From contig CAYUZB010000005.1 of NCBI GenBank assembly GCA_964449565.1, positions 1-64,000 of the forward strand: a stretch of DNA of 64,000 bases, in the 5' to 3' direction. A model generated the notes under the pieces. That model ran no database searches. It worked only from the letters and a program-made list of their open reading frames with translations, and was not told where the DNA came from. Positions 9,462 through 18,485 of this stretch are shown here, one piece after another. Each line of letters opens with the position of its first letter. Positions within the stretch are counted from its first letter, which is position 1. This DNA is from Granulosicoccus sp964449565. Lineage in GTDB: Bacteria > Pseudomonadota > Gammaproteobacteria > Granulosicoccales > Granulosicoccaceae. Both the position numbers and the translations under genes were made by a program.

Positions 9462-10319
9462 GTGGAGCGATTGATCCCAGTCATGGTGCGAACCTTCGGG
9501 CGTACCGGTTCGACTCTTTTGATGCAAATTCTGGGTACTCATCAAAACGTGTGCTTTGAACGGCAGTATCCGTTCGAAACGCGTTATCTCACCTATGTCT
9601 ACAACATGTCTCGCATGATGGGTCTGAAGGCGAAGGTCGATGAACCTTGGGATAATGATGTGTTGTTCCGTGGCAAGCAACGCATGATGGGTTGCCTGCC
9701 TTACGGGAATTTGAAGTCACTTGATCGTGAACGACTGTCGCAACGAGCGCTAATGTCTTTATGGCAGGACTTCTCAGCGGAAATGAGAGAAACTGCCGGT
9801 CTTGGTAGTGACGAGCAGGCATTTTACGCCGAAAAAGTGCCGCCTTATGTGGCGGAAACTGTCAATGATGCCATGCCAGCCAAAAACCTTTTTCTACTGC
9901 GTGATCCACGTGATGAAATGGTGTCGATCATGAGCTTCAACCACAAGCGCGGTTTCAAATCCTTTGGATGGCTCGAGACAGATACCGATGTCAGTTATGC
10001 GCAGAAGATTTGTCGTAACCGGCAGAAATTCATGCAGTTGATGATCGACTTTGAAGCCAATAAGCGACGACTGTTTGTGCGGTACGAGGATCTGATCAGG
10101 AACGGCGACGAGGAGGTTGAGCGTCTGTCCGAGTGGTTGGGTTTGCCGCTTTCGCTAAAGAAGCTCGAAAAAGAAAAAAAGATTCGTGAAGTTCACATGA
10201 CCAGTACCGACCCATCCGCGTCGGTTGAACGGTGGCGGCGTGAACTTAGTGATGAAGTGCTTGATATCTTCAAGAACAACCTGGGGGATGAGCTTAGCGG
10301 GCTGGGTTACGCTGTTTAA
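9462..10319 (+). CDS. Sulfotransferase family protein
   Basis: This is a PAPS-dependent sulfotransferase fold by motif. The 5'-phosphosulfate loop RTFGRTGSTLLMQIL is at about residues 10-24. The 3'-phosphate binding segment LLRDPRDEMVSIMSF lies at about 145-160. The GTG start at 9462 is supported by GAGGTG five bases upstream. The length of 285 residues is usual for bacterial carbohydrate sulfotransferases. The position between export genes and glycosyltransferases suggests that it sulfates the capsule sugar chain. The acceptor cannot be read from sequence. No PAPS synthesis gene is in the window. Confidence 0.85.
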   Translation: MERLIPVMVRTFGRTGSTLLMQILGTHQNVCFERQYPFETRYLTYVYNMSRMMGLKAKVDEPWDNDVLFRGKQRMMGCLPYGNLKSLDRERLSQRALMSLWQDFSAEMRETAGLGSDEQAFYAEKVPPYVAETVNDAMPAKNLFLLRDPRDEMVSIMSFNHKRGFKSFGWLETDTDVSYAQKICRNRQKFMQLMIDFEANKRRLFVRYEDLIRNGDEEVERLSEWLGLPLSLKKLEKEKKIREVHMTSTDPSASVERWRRELSDEVLDIFKNNLGDELSGLGYAV

Positions 10320-10321
10320 GC

Positions 10322-11761
10322 ATGAAAAAGCTATCAAAAAAAGTATTTCGTTTCGCAAAATCGCGCCTCGGTGAGCAGCGTGCGCGAGCGATGGCTCTGA
10401 AGATCAAAAAAATACGCTATCTGGCAAAACCTCGTCCTACCGTTACCGTTGCTCAAGCAATCGCCTTGGGTGACAACAGTTTGTATCTGCAAGGACAGAT
10501 TGTTGATATCCGCCATCTGATTCAATCGATCGAACTGGTTTTTGCTAGTGGCAACAGTTTGCATATTGATGAATCGATTCACTATATTCGTGATGAATCA
10601 ACTCCGCATCGTCGTGCATTGGTGCAACTTGGTCTGTCTCCAGGCTTTGTAGCTCTCATCAAGTTGGACAATGTACCTGCCAACGCAAATGATGCGATCA
10701 GTCTGCGGTTTACGTTAAAAAAGCGTGGTACTCAGACAGTCTCTTTGAAAGTTGCGAAGGCCGCCGACGCTCCTCTGGAGTACGTCAAACGTATCCTCGC
10801 GACGGTGCCAGGGCATTCACCAGAGAAGCGAAATCTATTTGACAATATTTACGGTCCTGCCTTGCAAGAGGTTTGGGCGACCCGAACCATGCAACGCCCT
10901 GGGGTTGAAGATCTGCAGTTCAATGATGAATTGGCACCAACCAAGCCTGTCGTAACATTGGTCATACCGATCTATGGGCGCTACGACTTTATCGAGCATC
11001 AACTCAGTGTATTCGTCAACGACGAAAGCATGAAAAAGCACGAGATCCTGTATGTTATCGATGACCCGCGCATTGTCAATGAAATAAAAGGCAGCTGTGA
11101 CGCACTTTCGCGAATATACCCAATCGCTTTTCGTGTGTTGTGTCTTGAACGAAATATGGGATACGCAGGTGCCAATAATGTCGGTGTCGAATATGCAAAA
11201 GGTCGTTCCATCTTGCTAATGAACTCGGACGTTATGCCGTCTGAGAATGGATGGCTGGACGAATTGCTTGAAACTGTTGGCGATTCTTTGGAGACGAGTA
11301 TTACTGGCGCGCGACTGGTCTATGAAGATCGAACCGTGCAGCACGATGGCATGCGTTTCTACGCGTCACCATTTGTCAATCACCTCTGGACCAATATTCA
11401 TCCGGGCAAAGGTCTACCGATGGACCTGTTTGATGATGAAGATCCTTTATTGCCGCGCGAGGCAGTTACCGGTGCATGTCTCTTGATCACGCGTGAGAAC
11501 TACCTTGGTGCAGGCGGCTTTAATGAAAATTACATACTCGGTGACTACGAAGACTCCGATTTGTGTATGCGAGGTCGACAGCTCGGGCTAAAAATTCAAC
11601 TGGCTAGCCGTATTGTTCTGTTCCATCTCGAACGTCAGTCGCAGTCGTTGATGACTGCGGATCGCTGGAAAGAAGAGTTGACGTATTACAATTGTTGGCA
11701 GCATTTTCATACTTGGAACGAAGACATCCAGAATATGAAGAGGACCGGTACCGATGGCTAA
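10322..11761 (+). CDS. Glycosyltransferase family 2 with extra N-terminal domain
   Basis: The 479-residue protein has a roughly 190-residue N-terminal part of unknown fold, then a GT-A domain. The GT-A marks are VVTLVIPIYGRYDFIE, a DXD-like LLMNSDVMPS, and the acceptor-side GACLLITRENYLGAGGFNE followed by GDYEDSDLCMRG. No membrane segment is seen, so it is cytoplasmic. It starts 2 bases after the sulfotransferase and overlaps the next gene by 8 bases, so the three are translated together. It is likely to add one sugar to the growing capsule; the donor is unknown. Confidence 0.85.
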   Translation: MKKLSKKVFRFAKSRLGEQRARAMALKIKKIRYLAKPRPTVTVAQAIALGDNSLYLQGQIVDIRHLIQSIELVFASGNSLHIDESIHYIRDESTPHRRALVQLGLSPGFVALIKLDNVPANANDAISLRFTLKKRGTQTVSLKVAKAADAPLEYVKRILATVPGHSPEKRNLFDNIYGPALQEVWATRTMQRPGVEDLQFNDELAPTKPVVTLVIPIYGRYDFIEHQLSVFVNDESMKKHEILYVIDDPRIVNEIKGSCDALSRIYPIAFRVLCLERNMGYAGANNVGVEYAKGRSILLMNSDVMPSENGWLDELLETVGDSLETSITGARLVYEDRTVQHDGMRFYASPFVNHLWTNIHPGKGLPMDLFDDEDPLLPREAVTGACLLITRENYLGAGGFNENYILGDYEDSDLCMRGRQLGLKIQLASRIVLFHLERQSQSLMTADRWKEELTYYNCWQHFHTWNEDIQNMKRTGTDG

Positions 11762-13067
11762 TAAAACCAAAGTCCTGATGGTATCGCATGGTCATCCGGA
11801 TCATACAGCTGGTGGTGGTGAGATTGCCGCATACAATTTACACAATGCCTTGAATGCCAGAGACGAATTCGAATCCGTATTCTTTGCTCGTCACGGTAAC
11901 CCGGATCTCATCCATGGTGGAACACCCTTTGCCGGCACGGGACGACCGGCTGAAGTACTGTTTTATGCCACGATGCCTGACTGGTTTCGTTTCTCGCAGC
12001 CAGACAAAGCTGCCGTTTGGCGTGACTTCCGCGAGATGCTACGCGTTCAGCGACCAGACATTGTCCATTTTCATCATTATTTTCAGCTTGGTCTAGAGCT
12101 CTTGCGTGAAGTCAAAAATTTTGATCCCACTATCAAAATAGTTTTGACCTTGCATGAATACATGGCAATTTGTAATAACGAAGGGCAGATGATCAAGCCA
12201 GACACTGGCGCTCTATGCTATGAGTCTTCTCCAATCGAATGCGCCCGTTGTTTCAAGGATCGAAATTCGCAGGATTTCTTTTTACGAGAGCAATTCATCA
12301 AGTCGCACTTTGCGGTCGTTGACCAATTCATCGCGCCAAGTGATTTTTTGAAACAACGTTATGTTCAATGGGGTATTGCCGCGACAGATATCAAAGTCGT
12401 TGAGAATCTTCTACCTGGTGAGGACATAGCGCGAGATCGACCCGTGGTGATGACTGACAAGGTACGTCTGGCATACTTTGGGCAGATCAATCGTTTCAAG
12501 GGGCTCGATTTACTGATCAAAGCAATGCTTCAGCTCCCGCGCGACGTTCTAAAAAGAGTTCAACTCGATATCAATGGCTCGGGACTTGAGCATCAGAGTG
12601 CAGAATTCCAGGGAATTGTAAATGGCGGCCTGAAACAACTCGGTGATTCGGCGCGTCTTCGTGGGCGGTATACGCCTCATGAACTGGGCAGATTACTGGC
12701 TGAGACTGATTGGATGATCGTGCCATCGCAGTGGTGGGAGAATTCACCCGTAGTCATCATGGAAGCAAAACGCCATGGTGTGCCTGTCATTTGCAGTGAT
12801 ATTGGTGGCATGGCCGAGAAAGTTGAGCATGGCCGAACCGGTCGTCATTTTCTCGCTCGCCGTGAAAATGCCCTGGCCGATGCCATAACCTGGGCGGCGG
12901 ATAATCGGGATCAGCAACCTGAATATGCCAAGGCCATTGCGGCAGAGTTTCCAGGTGATGCTCCCCTTGATGCTCATATCAATCTTTATGAATCCATGCG
13001 CTCCAATGCTGGGGCGAGTTCCACGTTGGCAAAAGACAACGTGGAAACCTTGCGGGCAGCTTCCTGA
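11754..13067 (+). CDS. Glycosyltransferase family 4
   Basis: This 437-residue GT-B enzyme has the N-terminal acceptor-binding glycine loop in TAGGGEIAAYNLHNAL. The C-terminal donor-binding signature is YFGQINRFKGLDLLIKAM, then PSQWWENSPVVIMEAKRHG, containing the EX7E motif. A cluster of Cys in the N-terminal half (CNNEG, CYESS, CARCF) is uncommon and might bind metal. No membrane segment or signal peptide is seen. The gene is within the capsule assembly operon and most likely transfers a nucleotide-sugar residue to the capsule repeat. Confidence 0.87.
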   Translation: MANKTKVLMVSHGHPDHTAGGGEIAAYNLHNALNARDEFESVFFARHGNPDLIHGGTPFAGTGRPAEVLFYATMPDWFRFSQPDKAAVWRDFREMLRVQRPDIVHFHHYFQLGLELLREVKNFDPTIKIVLTLHEYMAICNNEGQMIKPDTGALCYESSPIECARCFKDRNSQDFFLREQFIKSHFAVVDQFIAPSDFLKQRYVQWGIAATDIKVVENLLPGEDIARDRPVVMTDKVRLAYFGQINRFKGLDLLIKAMLQLPRDVLKRVQLDINGSGLEHQSAEFQGIVNGGLKQLGDSARLRGRYTPHELGRLLAETDWMIVPSQWWENSPVVIMEAKRHGVPVICSDIGGMAEKVEHGRTGRHFLARRENALADAITWAADNRDQQPEYAKAIAAEFPGDAPLDAHINLYESMRSNAGASSTLAKDNVETLRAAS

Positions 13068-13081
13068 CTTGGACACATGAC

Positions 13082-14050
13082 GTGATCGCCTATCACATAC
13101 TGTGTCATGGCAATTTTGCTCAGGTAGCTCGTCTTATTGAGGCTTTATACACGCCGGAAGATGTTTTTCTCATCGATATTGATGACGGAAAGCACTGCGA
13201 TGCCACAGAGATTGACGGATTCGCAGGCAAATTTTCGCGAAAGAAAAATGTCCACCTCATACGTGATGCCAATATCGGCTGGGGGGCGAGTGGCACCTTG
13301 CGAAAAACCCTCCGGGGCGCTTTCGAGCTGTTACGACTGGATGCCCGATGGCAGTACTATATTGTACTGAGTGGACAGGATTTGCCTTTAAAAAATGTCG
13401 CTGCGATAAAAGCTGAATTAGCAATAGGCGCGGCGCGAGGGGCAAACTACTTGCGCTATGGGGCCACTGAGGTGCTCGATCCTAACGATCTTCCTTTGAT
13501 CAGCCAAAGCAAACGGGTTGCGCTTTGGGGAGATCGTGGGCATACCAAGGTATATGCAAAGCCGGGTGCAATCAACCCACAAACCAACCATGGTGCGCGA
13601 TGGCTGGTGGATGTCACGGAAGTAGGTGAGCAGGGTGAGGTATATATCGGCCGTTGTGACGAGCTGCTGCTGAAGAGACGTCGTACATTTTTCGAACGCT
13701 ATCCTTTCTTCGAGGGGCCGAACTGGTTCAATTTGCATCGCTCCTTGCTCGAATTCATGATTGATGATCCTTTCACTTATGAACTCTACGACGTACTTCG
13801 CGGTACCTTTATTCCCGATGAGAGCTTTTTTCAGACCTACATCATGAACACGCGGTTTCGCGACACTGTTGACTGGAACTACGGTCGTTTGATTTTACGC
13901 CCTGGACCAAAGCCCCGGGTCAAGGTATTTACGGAAGAGGACTGGCCACAAATTAGCGAATGCCCTGAGTTGTTCGGACGTAAATTTGATACCCGCGAGT
14001 CGCCAGAGATCGTTGATCGAGTGCTTGAACACATACGGGCAGCCGCGTGA
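13082..14050 (+). CDS. GT14-like 'branch' (core-2/I-branching type) glycosyltransferase, copy 1
   Basis: The 322-residue protein begins at a GTG (13082) with IAYHILCHGNFAQVARLIEALY. It contains VLSGQDLPLKN and FIPDESFFQTYIMN, which match the core-2/I-branching beta-1,6-N-acetylglucosaminyltransferase (GT14, Branch) family known from animals and also found in bacteria. Bacterial members are usually xylosyl- or GlcNAc-transferases of unclear specificity. A second, clearly related copy starts at 28855. The UDP-xylose synthase gene lies next downstream, so xylose is a possible donor; that link is inference. Confidence 0.82.
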   Translation: MIAYHILCHGNFAQVARLIEALYTPEDVFLIDIDDGKHCDATEIDGFAGKFSRKKNVHLIRDANIGWGASGTLRKTLRGAFELLRLDARWQYYIVLSGQDLPLKNVAAIKAELAIGAARGANYLRYGATEVLDPNDLPLISQSKRVALWGDRGHTKVYAKPGAINPQTNHGARWLVDVTEVGEQGEVYIGRCDELLLKRRRTFFERYPFFEGPNWFNLHRSLLEFMIDDPFTYELYDVLRGTFIPDESFFQTYIMNTRFRDTVDWNYGRLILRPGPKPRVKVFTEEDWPQISECPELFGRKFDTRESPEIVDRVLEHIRAAA

Positions 14051-14370
14051 AGCTTCCCCGAGGGCGCTGTAAGCCATAAATATTGACAATTGCGATGTGG
14101 ATATGACCGTGTTTCTCGTTGCGGTCTGAGGCAAACTACTGTGTGTGGCCGTTTACAGGCTATTTTCAGGCAAAAAAAGTGGGCAAGAATGCGCTTTTTT
14201 CGTGCGTTCGGCTGCTGTCTGACAATACCGCATGCCGGCTGTGCCAGCTGGCTCGTAAATTGCGTCTGTTATGTGTAAATGTGGGGTCTATTATCAGTGT
14301 TTTCTGGCAAGGACTCCTGCGGTCGGCCAAACCGCCAAATTCCCATCAGGATATCGGATTAAACAATACA
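14051..14370. other. 320-base intergenic region before UDP-xylose synthase
   Basis: No convincing gene is seen here. An exact TTGACA lies at 14083-14088, but no good -10 box stands 16-18 bases downstream, so a promoter is only possible. Two A- or T-rich runs occur (near 14171 and 14201) without a matched stem. Confidence 0.4.
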
Positions 14371-15378
14371 ATGAATGACATAGCTTCATCAATGGGTATC
14401 AGAAAACGTGTTCTGGTCACAGGGGGAGCCGGTTTTCTGGGCTCGCATCTGTGCGAGCGACTTTTGAGTGAAGGGAATGAAGTTATCTGTATGGATAATT
14501 ACTTCACCGGCTCAAAACAAAATATTCAACACTTGATGGATAACACATCCTTTGAGCTGATGCGCCACGATGTGACCTTTCCGGTTTATCTGGAAATTGA
14601 CGAAATCTATAATCTTGCCTGCCCGGCATCGCCGATTCATTATCAACATGATCCGGTTCAAACAACCAAGACCAGTGTTCATGGTGCGATTAATATGCTT
14701 GGATTGGCCAAGCGAACTGGTGCCAAAATTTTCCAGGCATCAACCAGCGAGGTATATGGTGACCCTAAAGTGCATCCGCAGCACGAAAGCTACTGGGGTC
14801 ATGTTAACCCGATTGGTTTTCGTTCTTGCTATGACGAGGGCAAGCGTTGTGCGGAGACACTGTTTTTTGACTATCGTCGTCAGCATGATCTTCGTATCAA
14901 AGTCGGACGTATCTTCAATACCTACGGCCCGCGCATGCATCCTAACGATGGGCGCGTTGTTTCCAACTTTATTGTTCAGGCGTTAACTGGCCAGCCAATC
15001 ACCATTTACGGTGAAGGCGATCAGACACGTTCGTTCTGCTACTGCCTGGATCTCATTGAAGCCTTTGTTCGATTGATGAATACCGATGATTCCTTCACTG
15101 GTCCTGTCAACATTGGCAACCCGAGCGAATTCACGATCAAGCAGCTGGCCGAGAAGGTCATCGAGATGACTAACTCATCATCAAAACTGGTTTACAAAGA
15201 ACTGCCAAGTGATGATCCGACACAACGTCGACCGGATATCACACTTGCCAAGGAAACGATGGGTTGGGAGCCGAAGGTTGCGCTGGAGGATGGGCTCAAG
15301 AGCACCATCGAATATTTCGACAGCCTGCTGTCAGATGAGTCGGCAACGGTCAGCCAGATGGCTGTTCGTGCTTCATGA
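14371..15378 (+). CDS. uxs: UDP-glucuronate decarboxylase (UDP-xylose synthase)
   Basis: An extended SDR enzyme that turns UDP-glucuronate into UDP-xylose with tightly bound NAD. The motifs are TGGAGFLGSHLCERL (NAD loop, about residues 14-28), CMDNYFTGSKQN, YNLACPASPIHYQ, the catalytic STSEVYGDP, and YDEGKRCAET with the Tyr/Lys pair. These match the UXS family better than dTDP-glucose dehydratases. The ATG at 14371 (MNDIASSMGIRKR) is chosen; the frame is open to 14119 but that part is unconserved. The product would supply xylose for the surface glycan. Confidence 0.92.
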   Translation: MNDIASSMGIRKRVLVTGGAGFLGSHLCERLLSEGNEVICMDNYFTGSKQNIQHLMDNTSFELMRHDVTFPVYLEIDEIYNLACPASPIHYQHDPVQTTKTSVHGAINMLGLAKRTGAKIFQASTSEVYGDPKVHPQHESYWGHVNPIGFRSCYDEGKRCAETLFFDYRRQHDLRIKVGRIFNTYGPRMHPNDGRVVSNFIVQALTGQPITIYGEGDQTRSFCYCLDLIEAFVRLMNTDDSFTGPVNIGNPSEFTIKQLAEKVIEMTNSSSKLVYKELPSDDPTQRRPDITLAKETMGWEPKVALEDGLKSTIEYFDSLLSDESATVSQMAVRAS

Positions 15379-15407
15379 AAAAGTAGACCCACACGGATAA
15401 AAATTAC

Positions 15408-16307
15408 GTGAAAGGTATCATTCTCGCAGGTGGATCGGGTACACGACTGCACCCGATCACCCAGGTTGTATCCAAGCAGTTGCTGCCGGTATATGACAAG
15501 CCAATGGTGTATTACCCATTGACGACGTTGATGCTTGCAGGAATTCGCGACATCCTGCTTATTTCGACACCGCGAGATGTGCCGCTGTTCCAACAATTGC
15601 TTGGTGATGGTAGCCAATGGGGTATCAATCTTAGCTACACGGTACAGCCATCGCCAGACGGGCTTGCTCAGTCATTTATACTCGGTGAAGATTTCATCGC
15701 GGATGACAACGTGGCCTTGATTCTGGGTGACAATATTTTTCACGGTCATGATCTTGCCGGTCTCCTGGGTAATGCCTCACGACAAGAAAGCGGTGCAACC
15801 GTTTTCGCTTATCGTGTCAGCGATCCTGAACGCTACGGTGTTGTGAGTTTCGATGAGCATGGACGTGCCCTGGATATCGAAGAAAAGCCATTAAAGCCAG
15901 CATCGAGTTATGCGGTGACTGGTTTGTATTTTTATGACAATGATGTTGTATCCATCGCCAAGGGCATCAAGCCATCAGCACGAGGTGAACTTGAGATCAC
16001 CGATGTCAACAAACACTACCTGGAGCGCAATCGCCTGATGGTCGAAACCATGAGCCGCGGTTTTGCGTGGCTGGACACGGGAACCGGTAACTCTTTGCTC
16101 GAAGCGGGGCAGTTTGTAGAAACGCTGGAACGCAGGCAGGGACTCAAGATCGCTTGCCCTGAAGAAGTATCCTGGCGCGCAGGCTGGATCAACGACGATC
16201 AATTACTGGCGTTGAGTGAACCCTTGTCCAAAAATGCCTACGGTCAATATCTCAAATCTTTGGTTCACGAACAACGTGGCCGAACGACACTACGCCTGGT
16301 CAGTTAG
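15408..16307 (+). CDS. rmlA: Glucose-1-phosphate thymidylyltransferase
   Basis: RmlA makes dTDP-glucose from dTTP and glucose-1-phosphate, the first step to dTDP-rhamnose. The start is GTG 15408 (KGIILAGGSGTRLHP follows). Other marks are SKQLLPVYDKPMVYYPL, ILGDNIFHGHDL and EEKPLKPASSYAVTGLYFYD. The length of 299 residues is typical. The other three rhamnose genes (rmlC, rmlD, rmlB) lie at 50546-53051, so the pathway is complete in the window but split. Its place at the end of the capsule gene run suggests rhamnose in the capsule. Confidence 0.95.
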   Translation: MKGIILAGGSGTRLHPITQVVSKQLLPVYDKPMVYYPLTTLMLAGIRDILLISTPRDVPLFQQLLGDGSQWGINLSYTVQPSPDGLAQSFILGEDFIADDNVALILGDNIFHGHDLAGLLGNASRQESGATVFAYRVSDPERYGVVSFDEHGRALDIEEKPLKPASSYAVTGLYFYDNDVVSIAKGIKPSARGELEITDVNKHYLERNRLMVETMSRGFAWLDTGTGNSLLEAGQFVETLERRQGLKIACPEEVSWRAGWINDDQLLALSEPLSKNAYGQYLKSLVHEQRGRTTLRLVS

Positions 16308-16325
16308 TCCGGCGAGTGGGGTTGC

Positions 16326-17375
16326 TCAAGACTCGCACCACTTTTGATATAACGTAGCCTCCGCAGACCAATTGTGCCTATCAGAACGCGCTGCATCATC
16401 GCGGTAGTGATTCGCGGTTTCGTCATTTGATGCGCCATCCATCAGCTTGTGATTTTCCAGGCGGCTGAAACCAAAGGTTGTCATGGCACTTGCTTTGACC
16501 CCAGCCTGGCGCAAGGCATCGATCATCAATAAGCCAGCACTCGGTGGGGCGGATAACTCCCTGACCAGACAATGCCATCGCCGCAGATCGAATATTGCAA
16601 TATGAGTGACCGCTTGCATGGCGACTTGCGTCCAGTAGCGTGAAGCCCGTGTCCAGGGGTCTGGCCCGGTAACAGCACATCGGTTTGCCGCGGCGCGAAC
16701 AGTATCAAAATTCAAGCCTGGGGACGCAACCCACAGTGTTGTCTTGCTTCCTATGTCAGCTTCAATTTCAGCAGTAGCGTCGACCACTACCCCGGTATTG
16801 TTGAATCGAATGACTATATCGTGTGCATCAATATCGGTTCCAGCGCCATTACCTTCAAGCGAGGGACCGTTTCCGACTAACGCCACTCGTTTGCCGGAAT
16901 CAACTGTGCCGAGTTCCTCCAGGAGCTGGTTGATTGTGACGGATCGGGCAAGTAGTCCACGCGCCTTCTCTGCCTGCGAGAACAGTTTTTGATTCAGTAG
17001 TGCATGATGATGCTGGTTGAGATAATCCAGAACTCGTGGGAATTTCATCAATGCACGGCGCTGACGAAAGCCAAGACTAGTGCTGATATGCTGCTCGAGA
17101 CGGGCTTGCAGTCGGTCGATTCGATTCGTGGCGATATCGAAGGAACACAAGCGAAAGAACAAGGGCCAGCTCGTCAGCCGACGATCCTTGATCAGTTCAT
17201 CCACCTGTTCGATGCGCGTGTCCTCGACGCCCTCGATACAGTGACTTGTGTCCAGAGCCAGTTTCAGATTAGCGGCGCTTGGCTGCCGTTCGGCAATTGA
17301 CCATAACTGAGCGCAAAGCGAATCATGCCAGTCGCCATCACGAAATGCTGCTTTGAGTATTGGATTCGCGCTCAT
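16326..17375 (-). CDS. GT29-like (sialyltransferase-fold) glycosyltransferase
   Basis: The 349-residue protein carries the family 29 sialylmotif pattern. A large motif runs from VALVGNGPSLEGNG through DAHDIVIRFNN (about residues 165-195). A small motif is PSAGLLMIDALRQAG, and a terminal HNWSAEATLYQKW has the conserved His and Glu. Eukaryotic GT29 enzymes use CMP-sialic acid; bacterial relatives are poorly known. No sialic acid genes are seen in the window, whereas Kdo genes are, so CMP-Kdo is a possible donor. The gene overlaps the next gene on the same strand by 4 bases (start ATG inside its stop region). Confidence 0.75.
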   Translation of the reverse strand: MSANPILKAAFRDGDWHDSLCAQLWSIAERQPSAANLKLALDTSHCIEGVEDTRIEQVDELIKDRRLTSWPLFFRLCSFDIATNRIDRLQARLEQHISTSLGFRQRRALMKFPRVLDYLNQHHHALLNQKLFSQAEKARGLLARSVTINQLLEELGTVDSGKRVALVGNGPSLEGNGAGTDIDAHDIVIRFNNTGVVVDATAEIEADIGSKTTLWVASPGLNFDTVRAAANRCAVTGPDPWTRASRYWTQVAMQAVTHIAIFDLRRWHCLVRELSAPPSAGLLMIDALRQAGVKASAMTTFGFSRLENHKLMDGASNDETANHYRDDAARSDRHNWSAEATLYQKWCES

Positions 17376-18478
17376 GAGGATGAGCGCTTGTTTTTGAACG
17401 GGCGCAGTAGGGGTGACTGACTGTCATTGACAAAACGGCTGGGAGATTCGCGAAATTTATTGTATTTTCGTTGTCCCCGATTTAACGAATGGCTTAATCG
17501 GGTTGCCAATTCTGGCTTTTGGCGGGTATCAACACCTGGACTCAGAATGGTGTTGAATGTGCGAGTATCAGATGTGTTGCGAGATTGGAATTCATTCGAT
17601 GTGTCGTCAGATTCAGTCGCGGGCAACCACTGCTGCAATACAAGCTGCAACTCACTGGTGTACTTGATACGCATCTGACCATGTAGCGGGGCGTTTGTAA
17701 ATTGTATATCGGCCAGTGAATGCAGTAGTTTCCCCGATGCTTCAGGCTTCCACGCGATACAGGGTATACCTGCAAGCAGTGCGTCAGCACATAAAGCGTC
17801 GATCGACTGTAGTGCGAAGGTCGTATTGCCAAGCAAGGCGTGGTAGTCGCTAAGTCGGTCAATCAGAATCGTGTGAGCCTGCCATCTCGCGTTGAGATTC
17901 ATTGCTGCACACGCACGACTGGCCGCTTCGGAAACTGCTGTGTCAAAGTATGTAAGTAATACCTGACTATTATCCGGGTTCAATTGCGGGTTGCTTCTGT
18001 CTTGCAGTGATTCCAGTGTGCTCAGAATCGCAGCGATATCCTCTTCATTCGGGAGGGCGCTTAGTTGTACATTGATTCGATGTGGTGCACGGTAAATTTC
18101 GTTGGGCCAGTTTGCTGGTAGTGGGTGGAATCGCGAATGAAATAGCGCAACCGGTTCCATCTCGCTGATGCGAACCTCACATTCTGTGTTGTAGAGGTCA
18201 TCCAGATGGAGGTCCTGTCCTTGTACACCCACCGAAATTTCAGACTGGGATTTCGGATGAACCGGATACAACACCAGATTCGGGTGTGCGTTATCGACGC
18301 ACAGGCGTATTGCCAGGGCGTTTGGAGTTGGCGCTGAGCCAAATACGTCAGGGTTGAAAACCCGCTCGATGTCTATCGACGTGGCATTTTGATGTCCAAT
18401 CGTCTGCAATACAGCGCGCACTGAGGCTTCGAGCTCGTTCAGCTGATCAGACAATCGCTGTGAAATCATATGACTCAT
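17372..18478 (-). CDS. Hypothetical protein, possibly a glycosyltransferase relative
   Basis: I do not recognise this protein of about 368 residues. The start at 18478 (MSHMISQRLSDQ) lies 7 bases after the upstream gene's stop and has an AGG before it; the frame is open to 18535. The C-terminal half has a stretch QSIDALCADALLAGIPCIAW that resembles the donor-site loop of GT-B enzymes, where a Ser/Asp sits before a small-residue run and GIPCI. The last about 80 residues are polar and low in hydrophobics. Sitting between GT4-like and GT29-like genes and overlapping the latter by 4 bases, it is probably part of glycan assembly. Confidence is for the gene, not for the function. Confidence 0.7.
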   Translation of the reverse strand: MSHMISQRLSDQLNELEASVRAVLQTIGHQNATSIDIERVFNPDVFGSAPTPNALAIRLCVDNAHPNLVLYPVHPKSQSEISVGVQGQDLHLDDLYNTECEVRISEMEPVALFHSRFHPLPANWPNEIYRAPHRINVQLSALPNEEDIAAILSTLESLQDRSNPQLNPDNSQVLLTYFDTAVSEAASRACAAMNLNARWQAHTILIDRLSDYHALLGNTTFALQSIDALCADALLAGIPCIAWKPEASGKLLHSLADIQFTNAPLHGQMRIKYTSELQLVLQQWLPATESDDTSNEFQSRNTSDTRTFNTILSPGVDTRQKPELATRLSHSLNRGQRKYNKFRESPSRFVNDSQSPLLRPFKNKRSSS

Positions 18479-18485
18479 GCGCCTG

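Noticed and set aside
14083..14105. Promoter at the exact TTGACA before UDP-xylose synthase
   Set aside because: No acceptable -10 box at 16-18 bases; kept only as a note in the intergenic entry.
14090..14278. 62-codon frame between the GT14-like gene and UDP-xylose synthase
   Set aside because: Cys/Arg-rich composition without a ribosome site or any family pattern.
16312..16336. Terminator between rmlA and the GT29-like gene
   Set aside because: GCGAGT/ACTCGC can pair but the loop is long, the T-run is poor and it overlaps the end of the GT29-like gene.
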